NCBI GenBank assembly: GCA_936432065.2 | Contig: OW386288.2 | Coordinates: 12,822,706-12,886,705 of the forward strand | Direction of reading: 5' to 3' | Origin: Rutpela maculata | Lineage: Eukaryota; Arthropoda; Insecta; Coleoptera; Cerambycidae | DNA: 64,000 nt | Shown: piece after piece, positions 1-10,932 of the stretch | How the letters are laid out: each line of letters begins with the position of its first letter | Numbering within the stretch: position 1 is the first letter of the stretch | Notes under the pieces: generated by a model | What the model saw: the letters and a program-made list of their open reading frames with translations, nothing else | The model's database searches: none | What the model was told of the DNA's origin: nothing | Program-made: the position numbers and the translations under genes

Positions 1-536
1 ATTATTCGGAAAGTTTTGGGACTAGCCAGAAATTAGTCTACCCCCTACAGAATTTCCTCAGGAATCCGAAAAAAATAGTGTTGACCACTCAAAACGGCGG
101 CTTTATTTGTTATTTAACTTTTTGTCAATAAAATGAATTTTGCAACTGAGTTTTTTGCTTATATGTTCGCTTCTAAAGGTCGTAGAAAAACGTTCGACCC
201 GTCGATTTCTTCGTCACGAGCTCCCCTAAGGTAGGTATACGCAAAGAACAAATCTTTGATTGTTAATAACATTTTATGGCAAAAAACTGAAAAAATTGAA
301 TTTTTCGATCCTCGAGCTTTGAAGTACTGTAGAAACAAATATAAAATCTGTATGTTAACGATATTATGAGAAATGGTATATATTTTTACCCTTTTGCAAT
401 TAATTTATAAACAAAAATTCAAACTGTTATATTAAAAGATCAAATTAATATTTTATAGTTCTGTTTCGGTAACTACATTGTATTTGACGTACATTTACAT
501 AATCAAAAAGAATATTACAAACAAATTTGGGGGTAC
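1..536 (+). repeat. Dispersed repeat A, copy 1, left part
   Basis: This stretch matches 60058-60640 closely: both contain AAAGTTTTGGGAC, the run of TAGTCTACCCCCTACAGAA, and the same order of AT-rich blocks. The match breaks at about 536, where the Harbinger-like element begins, and resumes at 4707. No coding potential is seen. The window starts inside the repeat, so its left end is unknown. Confidence 0.8.
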
Positions 537-566
537 GGATACACGTAGACACTAAAATGTCGCGAG

Positions 567-1094
567 TTGTGTCTAGATTACTCTACAGTGTGTTCACATT
601 GTGAGGCTAATTTGCGCATAGACAGATATCTAGAGCAACTCAGTAGACTGGAGTTGCTAGACTTCTCTACTGTTGTATCCACACAATATTTATTTTGCAG
701 TATAGACACTTATGTACATCAAATAGGTTTTGATCATGTCAAGAAGAAGACGTCGTTTCGCGGTGATTGTTCATTGTTTTGTAAAAAGGCGGAAAAAGAA
801 AGGAAACCTCTGACTTGTTGGGTTAAAGAGTGGATTGCAAAGAGGAACGAGCTGGGAGGATATTCTCAATTGTTAGCTGAAGTGACGTTGCAAGACTCAG
901 AATACTATAAAATTTTTCTTCGGATGTCTACCTCTGATTTCGAATTTCTTCTCGAAAAAATTAAATCAAAAATAGAGAGGCAAAATACAATAATGCGCAC
1001 TGCAGTCTCAGTCGTTGAGAGGCTGACTCCCATAATTCGGGACGTGCTTCTAACATTTCTATTAACTGTTTTGTTTTTTCTTTTATCCGCGTAG
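567..1094 (+). pseudogene. PIF/Harbinger transposase, N-terminal fragment
   Basis: The reading frame is 175 codons, opening with TTG rather than ATG. Residues 83-155 resemble the N-terminal region of Harbinger (DDE_Tnp_4) transposases: CWVKEWIAKRNELGGYSQLL, then LRMSTSDFEFLLEKI, then RTAVSVVERL. In full-length relatives the DDE catalytic domain follows this. Here the similarity stops near residue 155 and the frame ends in a hydrophobic tail at a stop, so no catalytic residue is present. The first ~80 residues are not recognised and may include untranslated or intronic sequence. The likely role was DNA transposition, and the copy is certainly dead. The family call rests on motif memory, not on a search. 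Confidence 0.6.
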
Positions 1095-1663
1095 CCGACT
1101 CTGCCATTTTATTATTATTCCTTTGTAGAGCAGCGATTTCGTAAGTCTATCGTGTCGTTTTTTTTTTTGGCGTAGAACCAGGTCAAACATGTTAGGTTCC
1201 TTTGAGTATGTTACCGGGCATATGAAATCATATTTTACGACATTTTTTTGTGGTCTGGAACTTTTTAAATCAATAAAAAGTGAAAAAAATGTGTTTTTAA
1301 AGAAAATTGTTTTTTTTCGTTTCCATCTTTAAAACTATTAGAGGTACCGAAATTTGTTTTGTATCAAATTAAAGGTCACACTGTAGCGCTTTTACCAATA
1401 TAAACGGTTTGGGTACAATTCGCATTTTCATTTCTCTAAAAATCAGATAAACTAAAAATATATATTTTATGTATTGAAATCTTCACCAATCGATAAACTT
1501 TTTTATTTTTGAAAATATTTACATACATGCAGCGAAGAAAATAAAGCCTAATAATCACAAAAGTTTTTGAAACAATATATTTTTTCCTAAAGTGTACCGT
1601 TTGGCAACAGCGATTTTTTTTATCAGCGCTAAATGCGAAATTGGGACGCAATTAATACATCTC

Positions 1664-3442
1664 GCATGCTACTTACAGTAACTAGAGGTTTTAACTTCGG
1701 AATAATGTCATATTGAAGGATTTCGTTCATTTTTGGCAGTATAATAGTAAATTATCCACAGAAAAGTTTCTATATTGTGCAGGGCTTGCTAATTTATAGG
1801 GGGTGGATTCCACCCCCTCTCAGGGGGTGTGCACTTAAAAAATATATATGTTTATTGGAGCTGAAATAGAATCAAATTTTAAGAAGAAAAGGTTCTATTC
1901 AATTTTTCACAAAAATTGATAGTTTTCAAGTTATAACGACTTCAAAATTGCGATTTTATCTTAAAAAAAAGGTATTACAAACGGCTTTCGTCAAGTTTCT
2001 CGAAAAGTATTACTTTATCGAAAAAATGTTACAGACCAATTACAGAAAGTACAAACTGGGAATTAATTATATTTTTTGTTTATTGATGTATGATTAATAA
2101 TTTCGGAGATATTTAAGTTTATATACTTTTTCTAAAGCAAGTGCTTTAAATAAGCAAAAAAATTTAAGCATCTAGGTAATGCTACATCTTAACGAAAAAC
2201 TGTATTTGAGATAATTTTTCTAAATTACTGGCTAATTAGATTAACAAAATGGCGACCTTTTTATATAAAAAAAGTCGCACATTTTTCCGTCATAACTTCT
2301 TTATTTCTTATGCTACAGGAACGAGTAAAAAATAATTTGAAATCGCAATTAGTTGTCCTTAATTTCATTTCTTAGCATGCGTGACGTAGGTGTCACAATT
2401 TCTGAAATATTTAACATTTAAACTGCATTTTTCGTCTTATAAACGTTCGGACGCCATTTGTAAACTTTCATATCTCCGATATTAAATCTATGTAAATAAA
2501 TTAACAAGCTAAATTCATTATCAGCTTATGAGCTTTATTTTTGGTATCTTCCCATTTTTCAATAAAACTAATATTTATTGAGATATTTGGAAAAGGAAAA
2601 AAAATATGATCGAAAATACCTTTATAGTTTAAACTGCATTTTTTTCTAAAGCAAGTGCTGTATACAAACCAAAAAATTTGAGCATCTACGTCATGCGATA
2701 TATTAATGAGGAACAGTGTTTGAAATTCCTTTTTTTAATTACTGGCTAATTACAGTAACAAAATGACGACGTTGTTATTAAAAAAATGTGTAAACGCACA
2801 TTGCTTCGGTCATAACTTCTTTGTTTTTTATGCTACAGAAACAAATTAAAAAACAGTTGAAAGCTTAATTAATAACATAATATTCTACCTATTAGCACCC
2901 TTGACGTAGTTGTCACAGTTTCTGCGATATTTAACTCTCACTCTAAATAATTATCTTGTGAACACTTGGATGCCAAATGTAAACTTAAATATCTCCGAAA
3001 TTATTAATCCTACATCAATAAACAAAAAATATAATTAATTCCCAGTTTGTAGTTTCTGTAATTGGTCTGCAACATTTTTTCGATAAAGTAATACTTTTCG
3101 AGATACTTGACGAAAGCCGTTTGGAAATACCTTTTTTTTAGCTGAAATCGCAATTTTGAAGTCGTTTTAACTTAAAAACTATCAATTTATGTGAAAAATT
3201 GCATAGAACCTTTTCTTCTTAAAATTTGATTCTACTTCAGCTCCAATAAATATATATATTTTTTAAGTGCCATACCCTGAGGGGGTGGATGCCACCCCCT
3301 ATAAATTATCAAGCCTTCGCACAATATAGAAACTTTTCTGTGAAGCGTTTACTATTATACTGCCAAAAATGAACGAAATCCGTTCAATATGACATTTTTC
3401 AGAAGTTTTGCATATTTTTTACCTCTAGGTACTGTAGTATGC
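1664..3442. mobile_element. Foldback element C with ~450-bp inverted arms and an internal tandem duplication
   Basis: The left end reads GCATGCTACTTACAGTAAC and the right end is its near reverse complement (GTACTGTAGTATGC). The arms (about 1664-2110 and 3000-3442) pair over most of their length, including the CCACCCCCT blocks and the TTTTTCGATAAAGTAATAC block. The centre is two direct copies of a ~510-bp unit (about 2127-2490 and 2638-3003), each starting TTTTTCTAAAGCAAGTGCT. A third copy of one arm alone lies at 5663-5952. No coding potential is seen. Confidence 0.75.
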
Positions 3443-3459
3443 AGGGTTGGTCAGATTAG

Positions 3460-3642
3460 TCGCGTAGAAATGGCGGTTGTCGAAAATCATTAAGTATTCA
3501 TTGTTCGGATAAAAATTGTGACAATCGAAAATGTGCTTGTTTTAAGGAAGGCCTAAAATGTTGCGACGAGTGCAAATGTCGTTCCTGTAACAACATTATT
3601 AAAGATTTCGAGGCAGATATGAACGAATTAGAATGCTATTAA
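3460..3642 (+). CDS. Cysteine-rich CXC-like (tesmin/TSO1-type) C-terminal ORF
   Basis: An open frame of 60 codons runs from just after an AG acceptor-like site (3458-3459) to TAA at 3640-3642; there is no obvious start codon. It has eleven cysteines in the spacing C-x4-C-x4-C-x-C-F-x2-G-x2-C-C-x2-C-x-C-x2-C-N, including KCACFKEG and CKCRSCNN. This matches the CXC domain of tesmin/TSO1-like DNA-binding proteins. It is therefore best read as the terminal exon or 3' part of a larger gene, carried between the arms of element B. Function is inferred only from the cysteine pattern: metal-coordinated DNA binding. Its partner exons were not found. It could instead be a captured host fragment. Confidence 0.4.
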   Translation, partial: SRRNGGCRKSLSIHCSDKNCDNRKCACFKEGLKCCDECKCRSCNNIIKDFEADMNELECY

Positions 3643-4706
3643 TGTATGGCCTACATAAACTACATACTACATATTTATCTATCCAAATAGAAAATTTATT
3701 TCAACAATAAAACTCATTTTATGCGTACGTTTTTATTTTCATTCATTTAAAAATGTCTAATAAACTTACTAATTAGATGGGCAGTTAGTAACACTGATTG
3801 ATATTTATAGATTAGGCATTTATATCTACCTACGTCTTTTTATTATTAAAAGGAGACTATTTAATATTTTTTGTACAATTTCTTAATATTAACAACATAT
3901 GATCAATACTACTGTACAATATATGAAATATTGAACAATAATATTGATCCCCTAGATCTTTTGATCACTACTGGTTTTGTACCTATTGATATAAGTTAAA
4001 CTACTACACACACCCCGACCGGAACCGTCAGATCGTTGCAGTCGGCAGGCTTGCTACAGCCGAGCGCGCAAGAATATGACTTTGGCCCGTTAAAAAAAAT
4101 CGCTGACTCAATACTATCAACGGAACTTGAAAAATTTTTATCCTAAAAACTTTTTTCAACTATTGGTTTCAATTTATACGCAGCATGTATATACAAATTT
4201 TCATAAATAAATTTTTTTCTCGATTGCCTAAAATTACGCTACTGAAAATAACAAGTTTGAGTTTCCTATTATTTTACCAACTTAAAAAAAAATAAATCGG
4301 GTTCACGTGGGGCGTTGTTCGAAGCGCTATTGTGTCTACTTTAATCTAAAAAAAAAAAATAGCTTGATAGCACAAATATTTTCAGAGATATAGCGGTGGA
4401 GACGTTAAAAAACATATTTCATTAAAAATATATTTTTTTTGAGTTTTTCCGAAATAAAAAAGGTCTCGACCACCAAAAAATGACGTAAAAAATGATTTCG
4501 TGTACACGATTATCTTACTAAAGAATCCCACCAAGTCTGGTTTGGTTCTACGCGACTAAGCGACTTTACTTCCAGATTTTACTCTACTATTGGTAACTAT
4601 CAAATTGAGAGCGCGGTGTCGTGACACCGAATGTCCGATCTAGCGACACTGCTCTCTGTACATATGACGATATTCGATCTAGACACTTTTGTGTCTGCGT
4701 GTATCC

Positions 4707-5190
4707 TTAGCTTAAATATCTCAGTGGATTTTGCGTAAAAATTATTGCAACCAATGGCATTTCAATTGTCATAAAAAAACACGAATTAAAAAAAAATGTG
4801 CTCCGATGCTTTGGAGCCGAGATATGAAGAATTAACGTTTTTTTGCGATTACGGCGAAACTTGAAATTATTTTTACTTGAAAATTTAACTGAATATTTCT
4901 AAGAGTGTGTTATCACTTACAAAAAGTGCCATGTTTATGTATATAAATGGGCCATGGAAAAAATTCGAGAAAATTGCATCTTTGGCATTTGCACTGACGC
5001 TAGATGCTAGACCCCCCCCCCTCACTGCGAGCGGCGTACTTGGACAGTTTCACCGCGGCGGCAGCTTTATTTCTCTTTTTCTCGGCTTCAGGAGTGGCTA
5101 CATGGACCTTTTTTTTTTTTTTTAAATTCAACTTATTTTTTTCTCAGCTTTCCGATTCTTCGATTATTTTTCAATCATTAAATTACGTTC
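4707..5190 (+). repeat. Dispersed repeat A, copy 1, right part
   Basis: This continues repeat A after the Harbinger-like insertion and aligns with about 60690-61175. Shared blocks include GCTTTGGAGCCGAGATATGA and the CCCCC-rich stretch before GGCGTACTTGGACAGTTT. The open frames here lie in repetitive sequence, are not shared between the two copies, and are not genes. Confidence 0.8.
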
Positions 5191-5229
5191 TTCATAAAAT
5201 AAATATTTAAACATTACATATAATTTATT

Positions 5230-5303
5230 TGATAATACATTGATGAGTGAATCGTTTTTATACTTATTGGGGATAAAAAAAGGTATACATTTTGTATTTA
5301 AAA
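5230..5303 (-). repeat. Repeat E fragment, empty site of the 62174-63948 element
   Basis: The segment from TTGATGAGTGAA through GGGGATAAAAAAAGG to ATACATTTTGTATTT matches, in reverse, the DNA on both sides of the element at 62174-63948. Here GGTATACATTTTG is uninterrupted, so it shows the pre-insertion state with a single TA. It is cut at about 5300 by a HINE-like copy. Confidence 0.75.
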
Positions 5304-5655
5304 ACCGCTGCCCAAGGAATCACTACTTCCACATCCAGATTTTCTATCCAAGTCACTCACAACGAAAAAATTTTGTATGTGGAAATAATTATTTATGGAA
5401 CTTTAATAATATAATATTTGAAATCCTCTACCCCAAAAACCCTTAAAACGATACCCCACATCGGTAGTGGGGCGGGGGTGGTAGTGGGGGGTGGATGAAG
5501 TAAAAAAATATTTTGAGGTTTCTGGTTCTCGTACACACACTAAATCACAATTTTTTTTCATCCCCTTTAATAATGGAGTGGAGGTGGTAATGGGGGGTGG
5601 CTAAAATCAAAATTTTTTTTGATACCTTAGTTTCTCTTATATATACTACAACTAT
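5299..5655 (-). mobile_element. HINE-like repeat, truncated copy
   Basis: The 3' end (AAAAACCGCTGCCCAAGGAA in this orientation) and about 350 bp follow the family consensus described at 53787-54440, including the GGTAGTGGGG block. The 5' half is missing; an arm of element C follows at once. Confidence 0.85.
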
Positions 5656-5662
5656 ATATACA

Positions 5663-5952
5663 CCTTTTTTTAAGCTAAAATCGCAATTTTGAAGTCGTTA
5701 TAACTTAAAAACTATCAATTTATGTGAAAAATTGCATAGAACCTTTTCTTCTTAAAATTTGAATCTCAGCTCCAATAAATATATATATTTTTAAGTGCCA
5801 CCCCCTGAGAGGGGGTGGCATCCACCCCCTATAAATTAGCAAGCCGCCGCACAATATAGAATCTTTTCTGTGAAGAATTTACTAATATACTGCCAAAAAT
5901 GAAGTCCGTTCAATGTGACATTATTCCGAAGTTAAAACCTCTAGTTACTGTA
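5663..5952 (+). repeat. Solo arm of foldback element C
   Basis: This is about 290 bp nearly identical to the right arm of 1664-3442, from AATCGCAATTTTGAAGTCG to the terminal CTCTAGTTACTGTAC. The partner arm is absent, so this is an end fragment. Confidence 0.8.
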
Positions 5953-6085
5953 CTATTAGTGCACCTAAATAATAACTTGTTTTTAAAAAGTTTTTTTACA
6001 TATAATTTTATTGTACTATTAGTGCACCTAAATAATAAAAACTTGTTTTTAAAAAGTTTTTTTACATATAATTTTATTGAGTCTA
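5952..6085 (+). repeat. Two-copy tandem duplication (~66 bp)
   Basis: The unit starting TACTATTAGTGCACCTAAAT and ending in ACATATAATTTTATTG occurs twice head to tail, differing only by a short indel in the AATAATAA stretch. This indicates a recent duplication. The short frames over it are not genes. Confidence 0.85.
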
Positions 6086-7300
6086 GGAGTATATACTAAA
6101 AAAATGCCTAATAATCAAAGTCATGTAGTAGAGGTTGCTTTCTACTGTTCAGGAATTCGATTCCTGGTAATAATACTAATTATTCAGAGATTATCCAAAA
6201 TGAAGCATTATTTGATCTATAATGTTATCACTTGCCAAACAAAGTTCGATAATTCCTATTTCTTATTACATTATATCAAAAGATATGAATAGCTTTGTTA
6301 GCAGAACCATTGTTCGTCATTATCAGGACATTTTTACGTTCAGAGGTCAGAAGAGGCCGTTATTGCTGATAATGTATTCACATAGTTTGAAACAGAAGCA
6401 ACGTGTTATGTCCTAGTGGTCAAAGGTCTTTCTTTCCGTGCTTAATCCATTGATAGATCAACATTTTACTTGCGAAATATGATACTGATAAGGATGTATG
6501 AAGATTTTTTGCAATGGTTTTTCGACTTTTTTAATATTTAGGAATTTTTTTTGTGGTTTTTTAATGTGACTAATTTTTAGGTCAAGGTATTTGTTTTGCC
6601 CTGCCTCGTACCATGTTTTTACCAAACGTTTCGCCTTAGTCTCTATCTTATCATTTTATAGTACAATGTGTCATTGTCTAATATTGTTATATTTAATTTT
6701 TTTTTCCATTGGCTATTGTCAGATAACCTATCTAGGCAATTGTCATTTGGAACTAACCTTGTGTGTTGATTAAAAAAAATAAAGATTGTCTAATAAAATC
6801 TCGTTCTAGTATAATAGTAATGAAAATAACGAAATTCCACCGTAATATACGTGGATGCATCGAAGATCTGTTCTTAAAATTTTCCATACGATCTGGAAAA
6901 AATCTGATATCTATAGAGAGTGGACTTCAGAAGAGGAGTCTTCCAAGGATACTCTCTTACTGCCCACAAGGACCTAAAACTAATTAAAATTACAGTTGAA
7001 GTTGTCGCACTGTGCGCGCACAGATCACTGAATAATTTTGGTTACTGCCACGGGAAAACAGAACACAACGAAAAAACCCGTTCGAAGTAATCTCCACTCT
7101 GGTGGTCTTCCTTCCTCCAGGAAAATAGAGGAAGAATAAAGGTTAGGATTTTAAAAGTTATAATTTTTAAAAGGTTATCGGCCGAGGGGTAAATTTTGGG
7201 ACAAAAGAGAACAAAAGAACAAAAAAGGGTAAAACAATGTACAAACAGAAAACTAATAGAAGGGGGTTAAAATTGTAAAGTTGATAAGTAGATAAGTAGA
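6086..7300. other. AT-rich stretch without recognised genes
   Basis: Several frames of 60-75 codons are open on the plus strand, but none has recognisable motifs, and the base composition is uniform and AT-rich. The last ~300 bp may be 3' untranslated sequence of the LINE that follows on the minus strand. Confidence 0.5.
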
Positions 7301-7309
7301 TATACTGAA

Positions 7310-8490
7310 AACAGGCAACGTCTGGTATGGTAATAGGTGTTTCAGATTAAATAGAATTGCATTATGCTGTCTGATGTGTGTTATGTTGTGGGTTAGCGGA
7401 TTATCGCCCAGTTTGAATTCATAGAACTTTTGCGAAATCTCTTGGACATAGTCCGCTAGTGGAGTTATGTCATTACAGCGGGCGAACAGATCTCTGAGTG
7501 AGATCTCTGCCCGAACCAGAAATAAGGCGCAGAAATTTGTGTTCTAGAACACGGAGTTTTTTTCATTGTCATGGCCGGGATGCTGCAACACACCGGTGCC
7601 GCGTATGTGATGGCCGGCCTGATCACCATCGTGTATAGCAATTTTTTATCGGTCCTGTTTAGTCCGCTACCCCTGGCCAGGAGCGGATACAGATTCGTGG
7701 ACATGGAGTAGACTTTTCGTATGGTCTCGTTGATGTGTGTGTTGTACGCCAGTCTCTTGTCTAAATGAACCCCAAGGTACTTCACGCATCGTTTAATAGG
7801 AATTTGGCGACCCCCCAACGAAATAGGCGTTAGAATGCGGTGTTCAGTAAACCGACGCGTGAAGAGTATCGATTCCGACTTTTCGTTGGTGATGTGAATC
7901 TTCCACTTGTCGTAATACGCCGTGGCACGAGCCACGTGCGCCTTCAGTAGCATATTCGCCGCCTGAGCGTTGTGCGAGTGCGCGTACATGGCCGTGTCGT
8001 CGGCATACTTGACAAGTTTCGTATTCGGAAACTCCGGAAAATCAGAGACGTATCGGTTATACAGTTTAGGTAACAAGCCCTACCCCCTGGGGGACGCCCG
8101 CACGAATGTCCCGCCGCGTTGATAGATTATTATTCACCCTGACCTGTAGCGATCTACCTCTCAGGAAGTGTGAATGAATTTCGTTATGTGTTTGGGAAAG
8201 TCCAGTGCGTTCAGTTTGTGTAGAAGGCCCGGGATCCATACGGTATCGAAGGCTTTCTCAATATCGACGAGCACCATAACGTTACTCTTCCCGAGGTTGC
8301 ATTGCACCTTGACGTAATTCACGATCCTGACAACCTGCTCCACAGTGCCCTTGCTCCGCCTGAAGCCGAATTGGCACTCGTCGTCGATGTTAAGTTCATC
8401 CTGAGCAGAGTCTAGTCTGATCAGGATGACCTTAAATAAATAGATAAATCCGGACCACTTTAGAAGAGAACCTAAATCAGTCACCTCTTC
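7310..8490 (-). pseudogene. Jockey-like LINE reverse transcriptase, 5'-truncated and frameshifted
   Basis: Two minus-strand frames (8161-8484, then 7465-8076) together cover the reverse-transcriptase palm and thumb. The upper frame has QFGFRRSKGTVEQVVRIV and the VLVDIEKAFDTVW motif with the first catalytic aspartate. The lower frame has KYADDTAMYAH, the conserved A/YxDD box, then KCVKYLGVHLD-like sequence and the C-terminal RPAITYAAPV segment. The frames are joined across a gap of ~85 bp that would encode the GVPQG region, which is damaged. GC content is higher than in the surroundings, suggesting a different age or origin. Coding similarity continues weakly past 7465 to about 7310. Reverse transcription of LINE RNA is the family role; this copy is not functional. 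Confidence 0.85.
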
Positions 8491-8870
8491 TCAGGCCTGT
8501 CGAGAGGGGGGGAGGTGATTCTCCTCGGGCCCGGCCTCTAAGGGGCCCGGGCTTCTTTTTGGGGACCGGTTTTGAAATGTTGAAAATTTGTATTATAATT
8601 TTTTCTTAGCATATTTAAAATTTTCTTTATTGGATTTCTCCCACTCGCTCACCAAAAAAAAATTTTTTGTGTTTCTCCCGCCCATCAAAAAAATTTTTTC
8701 GGATTTCTCCCTCCCGCTCATCAAATAAAAATGTTATTTAACCCCCTCCCTACCACTCATCAAAATTTTTCCCGAATTCTGCCCCTCGCCCAACAATTTT
8801 TTTTTGGATTTCTCCCCCCTGTTCATCAATTTTGAAAAAAATTTCCTCTTCGCGGATGGCTATTACCGTT
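8491..8870 (+). repeat. Repeat D: GGCCCGGGC-rich head and pyrimidine-rich TTTCTCCC body
   Basis: It begins near CCTGTCGAGAGGGGGGGAGG, passes through GGGGACCGGTTTTGAAATG and GAAAATTTGTATTATAATTTT, then five or so runs of TTTCTCCC(C)GCTCATCAAAAA. The head and first body block match 37752-38100. It abuts the LINE directly. Confidence 0.7.
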
Positions 8871-9786
8871 TATTTACTGAAATATTCTAATGAAGCTTAC
8901 CTTCGAGTTGCAAATGTATCTTATATAAATGTTTCCTCGTAAATTCTCTATAAGTTTACTATAGGATGATTTTTGAAAAAAATAGGCGAAAGGATCTTCA
9001 CTAGTGCGATCACCGTTTTACCATATGTACAGATTGAAACAGTTATATGTACGTCACTTCACAATGAGATAGAAAAAAAAACACAGCGAATAGAATAAAG
9101 TCTTTAGTATCTCCAACAGCGTCGTATCTAGGGCAACCGGGACCCAGGGGCGCGAGCATAGGGTTCGCAATTCGAAGCCAATAGCCTTTGTTTAGTACCT
9201 AGGTATATATTTCGTTTTAACTACCAAACATTTTAATAATTTATGATTTGCATTAGTGTAATAAAATGTGTTTGTATTAATATTTTAAATTAGATAACAA
9301 AAAAAACCTCTTTGCCCTCTATGTGAGTTCCAAAGTTAAAACATTGTTTCAGTTCCTTTGCCCTTTTGGGTAGTCTATCATACATATTCTATTGTTAAGA
9401 GCTACTAATAGTAAAAGATTTGAGCTTTGCAGAAGACTTGGAAGATCCTTAATTTCAACTCGGTATGTTTTAACCGACGCGACAATTAGCAGTGGTTCTT
9501 TGAATTTATCATAAATTATTATTTATTGCCATTATAGTAGCGCATGTGAATAACCTTCAGAGGACGGGCAAAATTCATCGTGCCTCTATAAGTGTCAAGG
9601 TTTACCGTAAACAGGTATCTCAAGTGATGTCGCAGAATTCATAATTACCATGGCATGGCAGTCTTAAAAACAACGACCGGCTTCTTGTTGAAAGCACGTT
9701 TCAGTAAATTCACTAGCCTACAACCTTCATAATTTTTTGATGGATAGTTTTAATACCTGGCGCAGGCGTATAGAAAAAATTAAGCT
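8871..9786. other. AT-rich stretch, no recognised gene
   Basis: Around 9120-9180 is a GC-rich patch (GGGACCCAGGGGCGCGAGC) that may be a fragment of a repeat D or hAT-type end. Otherwise nothing was recognised. Confidence 0.4.
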
Positions 9787-10015
9787 TTAGCTAGGGGGCC
9801 GGGTAAGGTCCTTGTGCATTTTTAGTCTATGTAATGAAGACAGAAATAGTATAAATATTTCGTGCAAAGACGAGATCCCCCCCGTTTTCGAGGGTGCTGA
9901 AATGAACACGATGCAATTGGTGGGAGAAGTTTTTGACCGCAGCAACTCCCTGAAATGGCCAAAAACCACCCCTTTTATGGATCCCAGTGGCGAAACCAGG
10001 ATTTTGGTCCGGTGA
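9787..10015 (+). repeat. Fragment of satellite F (CCGTTTTCGAGGATGCTGAA unit)
   Basis: The block containing CCGTTTTCGAGGGTGCTGAA, GGTGGGAGAAG and GGCCAAAAACCACCCC is a diverged single unit of the arrays at 41578-41935 and 42160-42480. Three overlapping frames are open here on both strands, as expected of satellite sequence, and are not treated as genes. Confidence 0.55.
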
Positions 10016-10932
10016 GGGGGGGCTGAGATCATAAAAAAGATGTATCATCTCCAAATTCTACTGGATGGAACGAAGGTGTTTTCTTATTGTTTTATTTAAC
10101 ATTTTAGAGAAAAATTAAGATTTTAGAGACGTGACTATGAAATAGAAAATAGTATCAAATATTGTTTATTAATTATTATTAAATGTAACAAAATACTTTA
10201 ATATTCAAAATAAACGTGATTTTTTCAAAAAAAAAAATCAGAGGGGTTATAGAGTAAGTGGAATCCAGATGGCAGGCCTAGGGGGTTGATTAAACCCTCC
10301 AAGAGGTGAAAAATCATTTTTTTTTCAAATGATTCGGTTCAAACGCGTAACCCCTCCGTTTTTGGGGTTGCTGGTCACGAGAAAAATATTCATTTTTAGC
10401 TCCAACCCTCCTCCGCCCCCCCGCATCCCTCAAATGGGCAGAAGCCTCTATCACCAGAAAGCATTTACAGGTTTTTCGACACATGATCGTTATTCCTGTG
10501 CATATCCTTTCATTTTTTACCATATAAAAAATATCTTTTATAAAAGATCTTTGTCAAAAAACTTTTATAGTCTAATGCAGGCCTAATGGCCGATACTTTT
10601 CTAAATGGATTCTTATTCTGAACAAAATTTACTAGACACTTGAAAAAAATTAAAAATATGCGAGATATATACAAATTATTAAATTAAATATTTAGTTCCC
10701 CGCCTTCTTTGTTTAAATTTTTATACAAAAATGTTTTAAGAAAAAAATTGTAACCAACATTTTATCTGCAATTTAGTTTCTTGAACTTTCTCTCTAATAA
10801 GCGTGTGATACTGATCAATAACGTGTAGTCCAGTCGAATTGTCACGAATAGTATTAAAATGTGGCGAAAATACATAACCACAATCTTATTGTTTTAAGTT
10901 GATGAAATGGACATCCAAAACAAGCCTTTATA
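10016..10932. other. AT-rich stretch with one MITE end
   Basis: Only the half MITE at 10523-10583 was recognised. The polypyrimidine tract CCTCCGCCCCCCCGCATCCC (about 10409-10428) resembles pieces of repeats D and F. No coding sequence was recognised. Confidence 0.4.
10523..10583 (+). mobile_element. One end of the 18488-18629 Harbinger-type MITE
   Basis: ATATCTTTTATAAAAGATCT, then TTTGTCAAA and CTTTTATAGTCTAATGCAGGCC, match the right inverted repeat of the MITE at 18488-18629 and are followed by TAA. The other end is absent. Confidence 0.75.

Larger units (their letters stand above)
1170..4553. mobile_element. Long-inverted-repeat element B inside the Harbinger-like element
   Basis: The left arm (about 1170-1645) begins GCGTAGAACCA. 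The right arm (about 4080-4553) read in reverse complement begins GCGTAGAACCAAACC. The arms stay alignable for some 450 bp, for example ATGAAATCATATTTTACG against ACGAAATCATTTTTTACG, with much divergence. Element C and a cysteine-rich ORF lie between the arms. No target duplication is evident. It may be a foldback-type DNA transposon. Confidence 0.55.
537..4706 (+). mobile_element. Harbinger-like DNA transposon, degenerate and internally invaded
   Basis: The ends are inverted: the left reads GGATACACGTAGACACTAAA and the right, reverse-complemented, reads GGATACACGCAGACACAAAA. The element interrupts repeat A, whose unbroken copy lies at 60058-61175, so the boundaries are supported by comparison. 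Just inside the left end is the N-terminal part of a PIF/Harbinger-type transposase. A clean 3-bp TWA target duplication is not visible: TAC lies on the left and TTA on the right, so the flanks may have mutated or the ends may be a few bases off. Most of the interior is two younger layers of long inverted repeats (1170-4553 and 1664-3442). Confidence 0.6.

Noticed and set aside
4907..5210. Frames conserved between repeat A copies
   Set aside because: The two copies differ by frameshifting indels here, so no common protein is maintained.
9787..10054. Three overlapping frames on both strands
   Set aside because: They lie over a fragment of satellite F; no motif.
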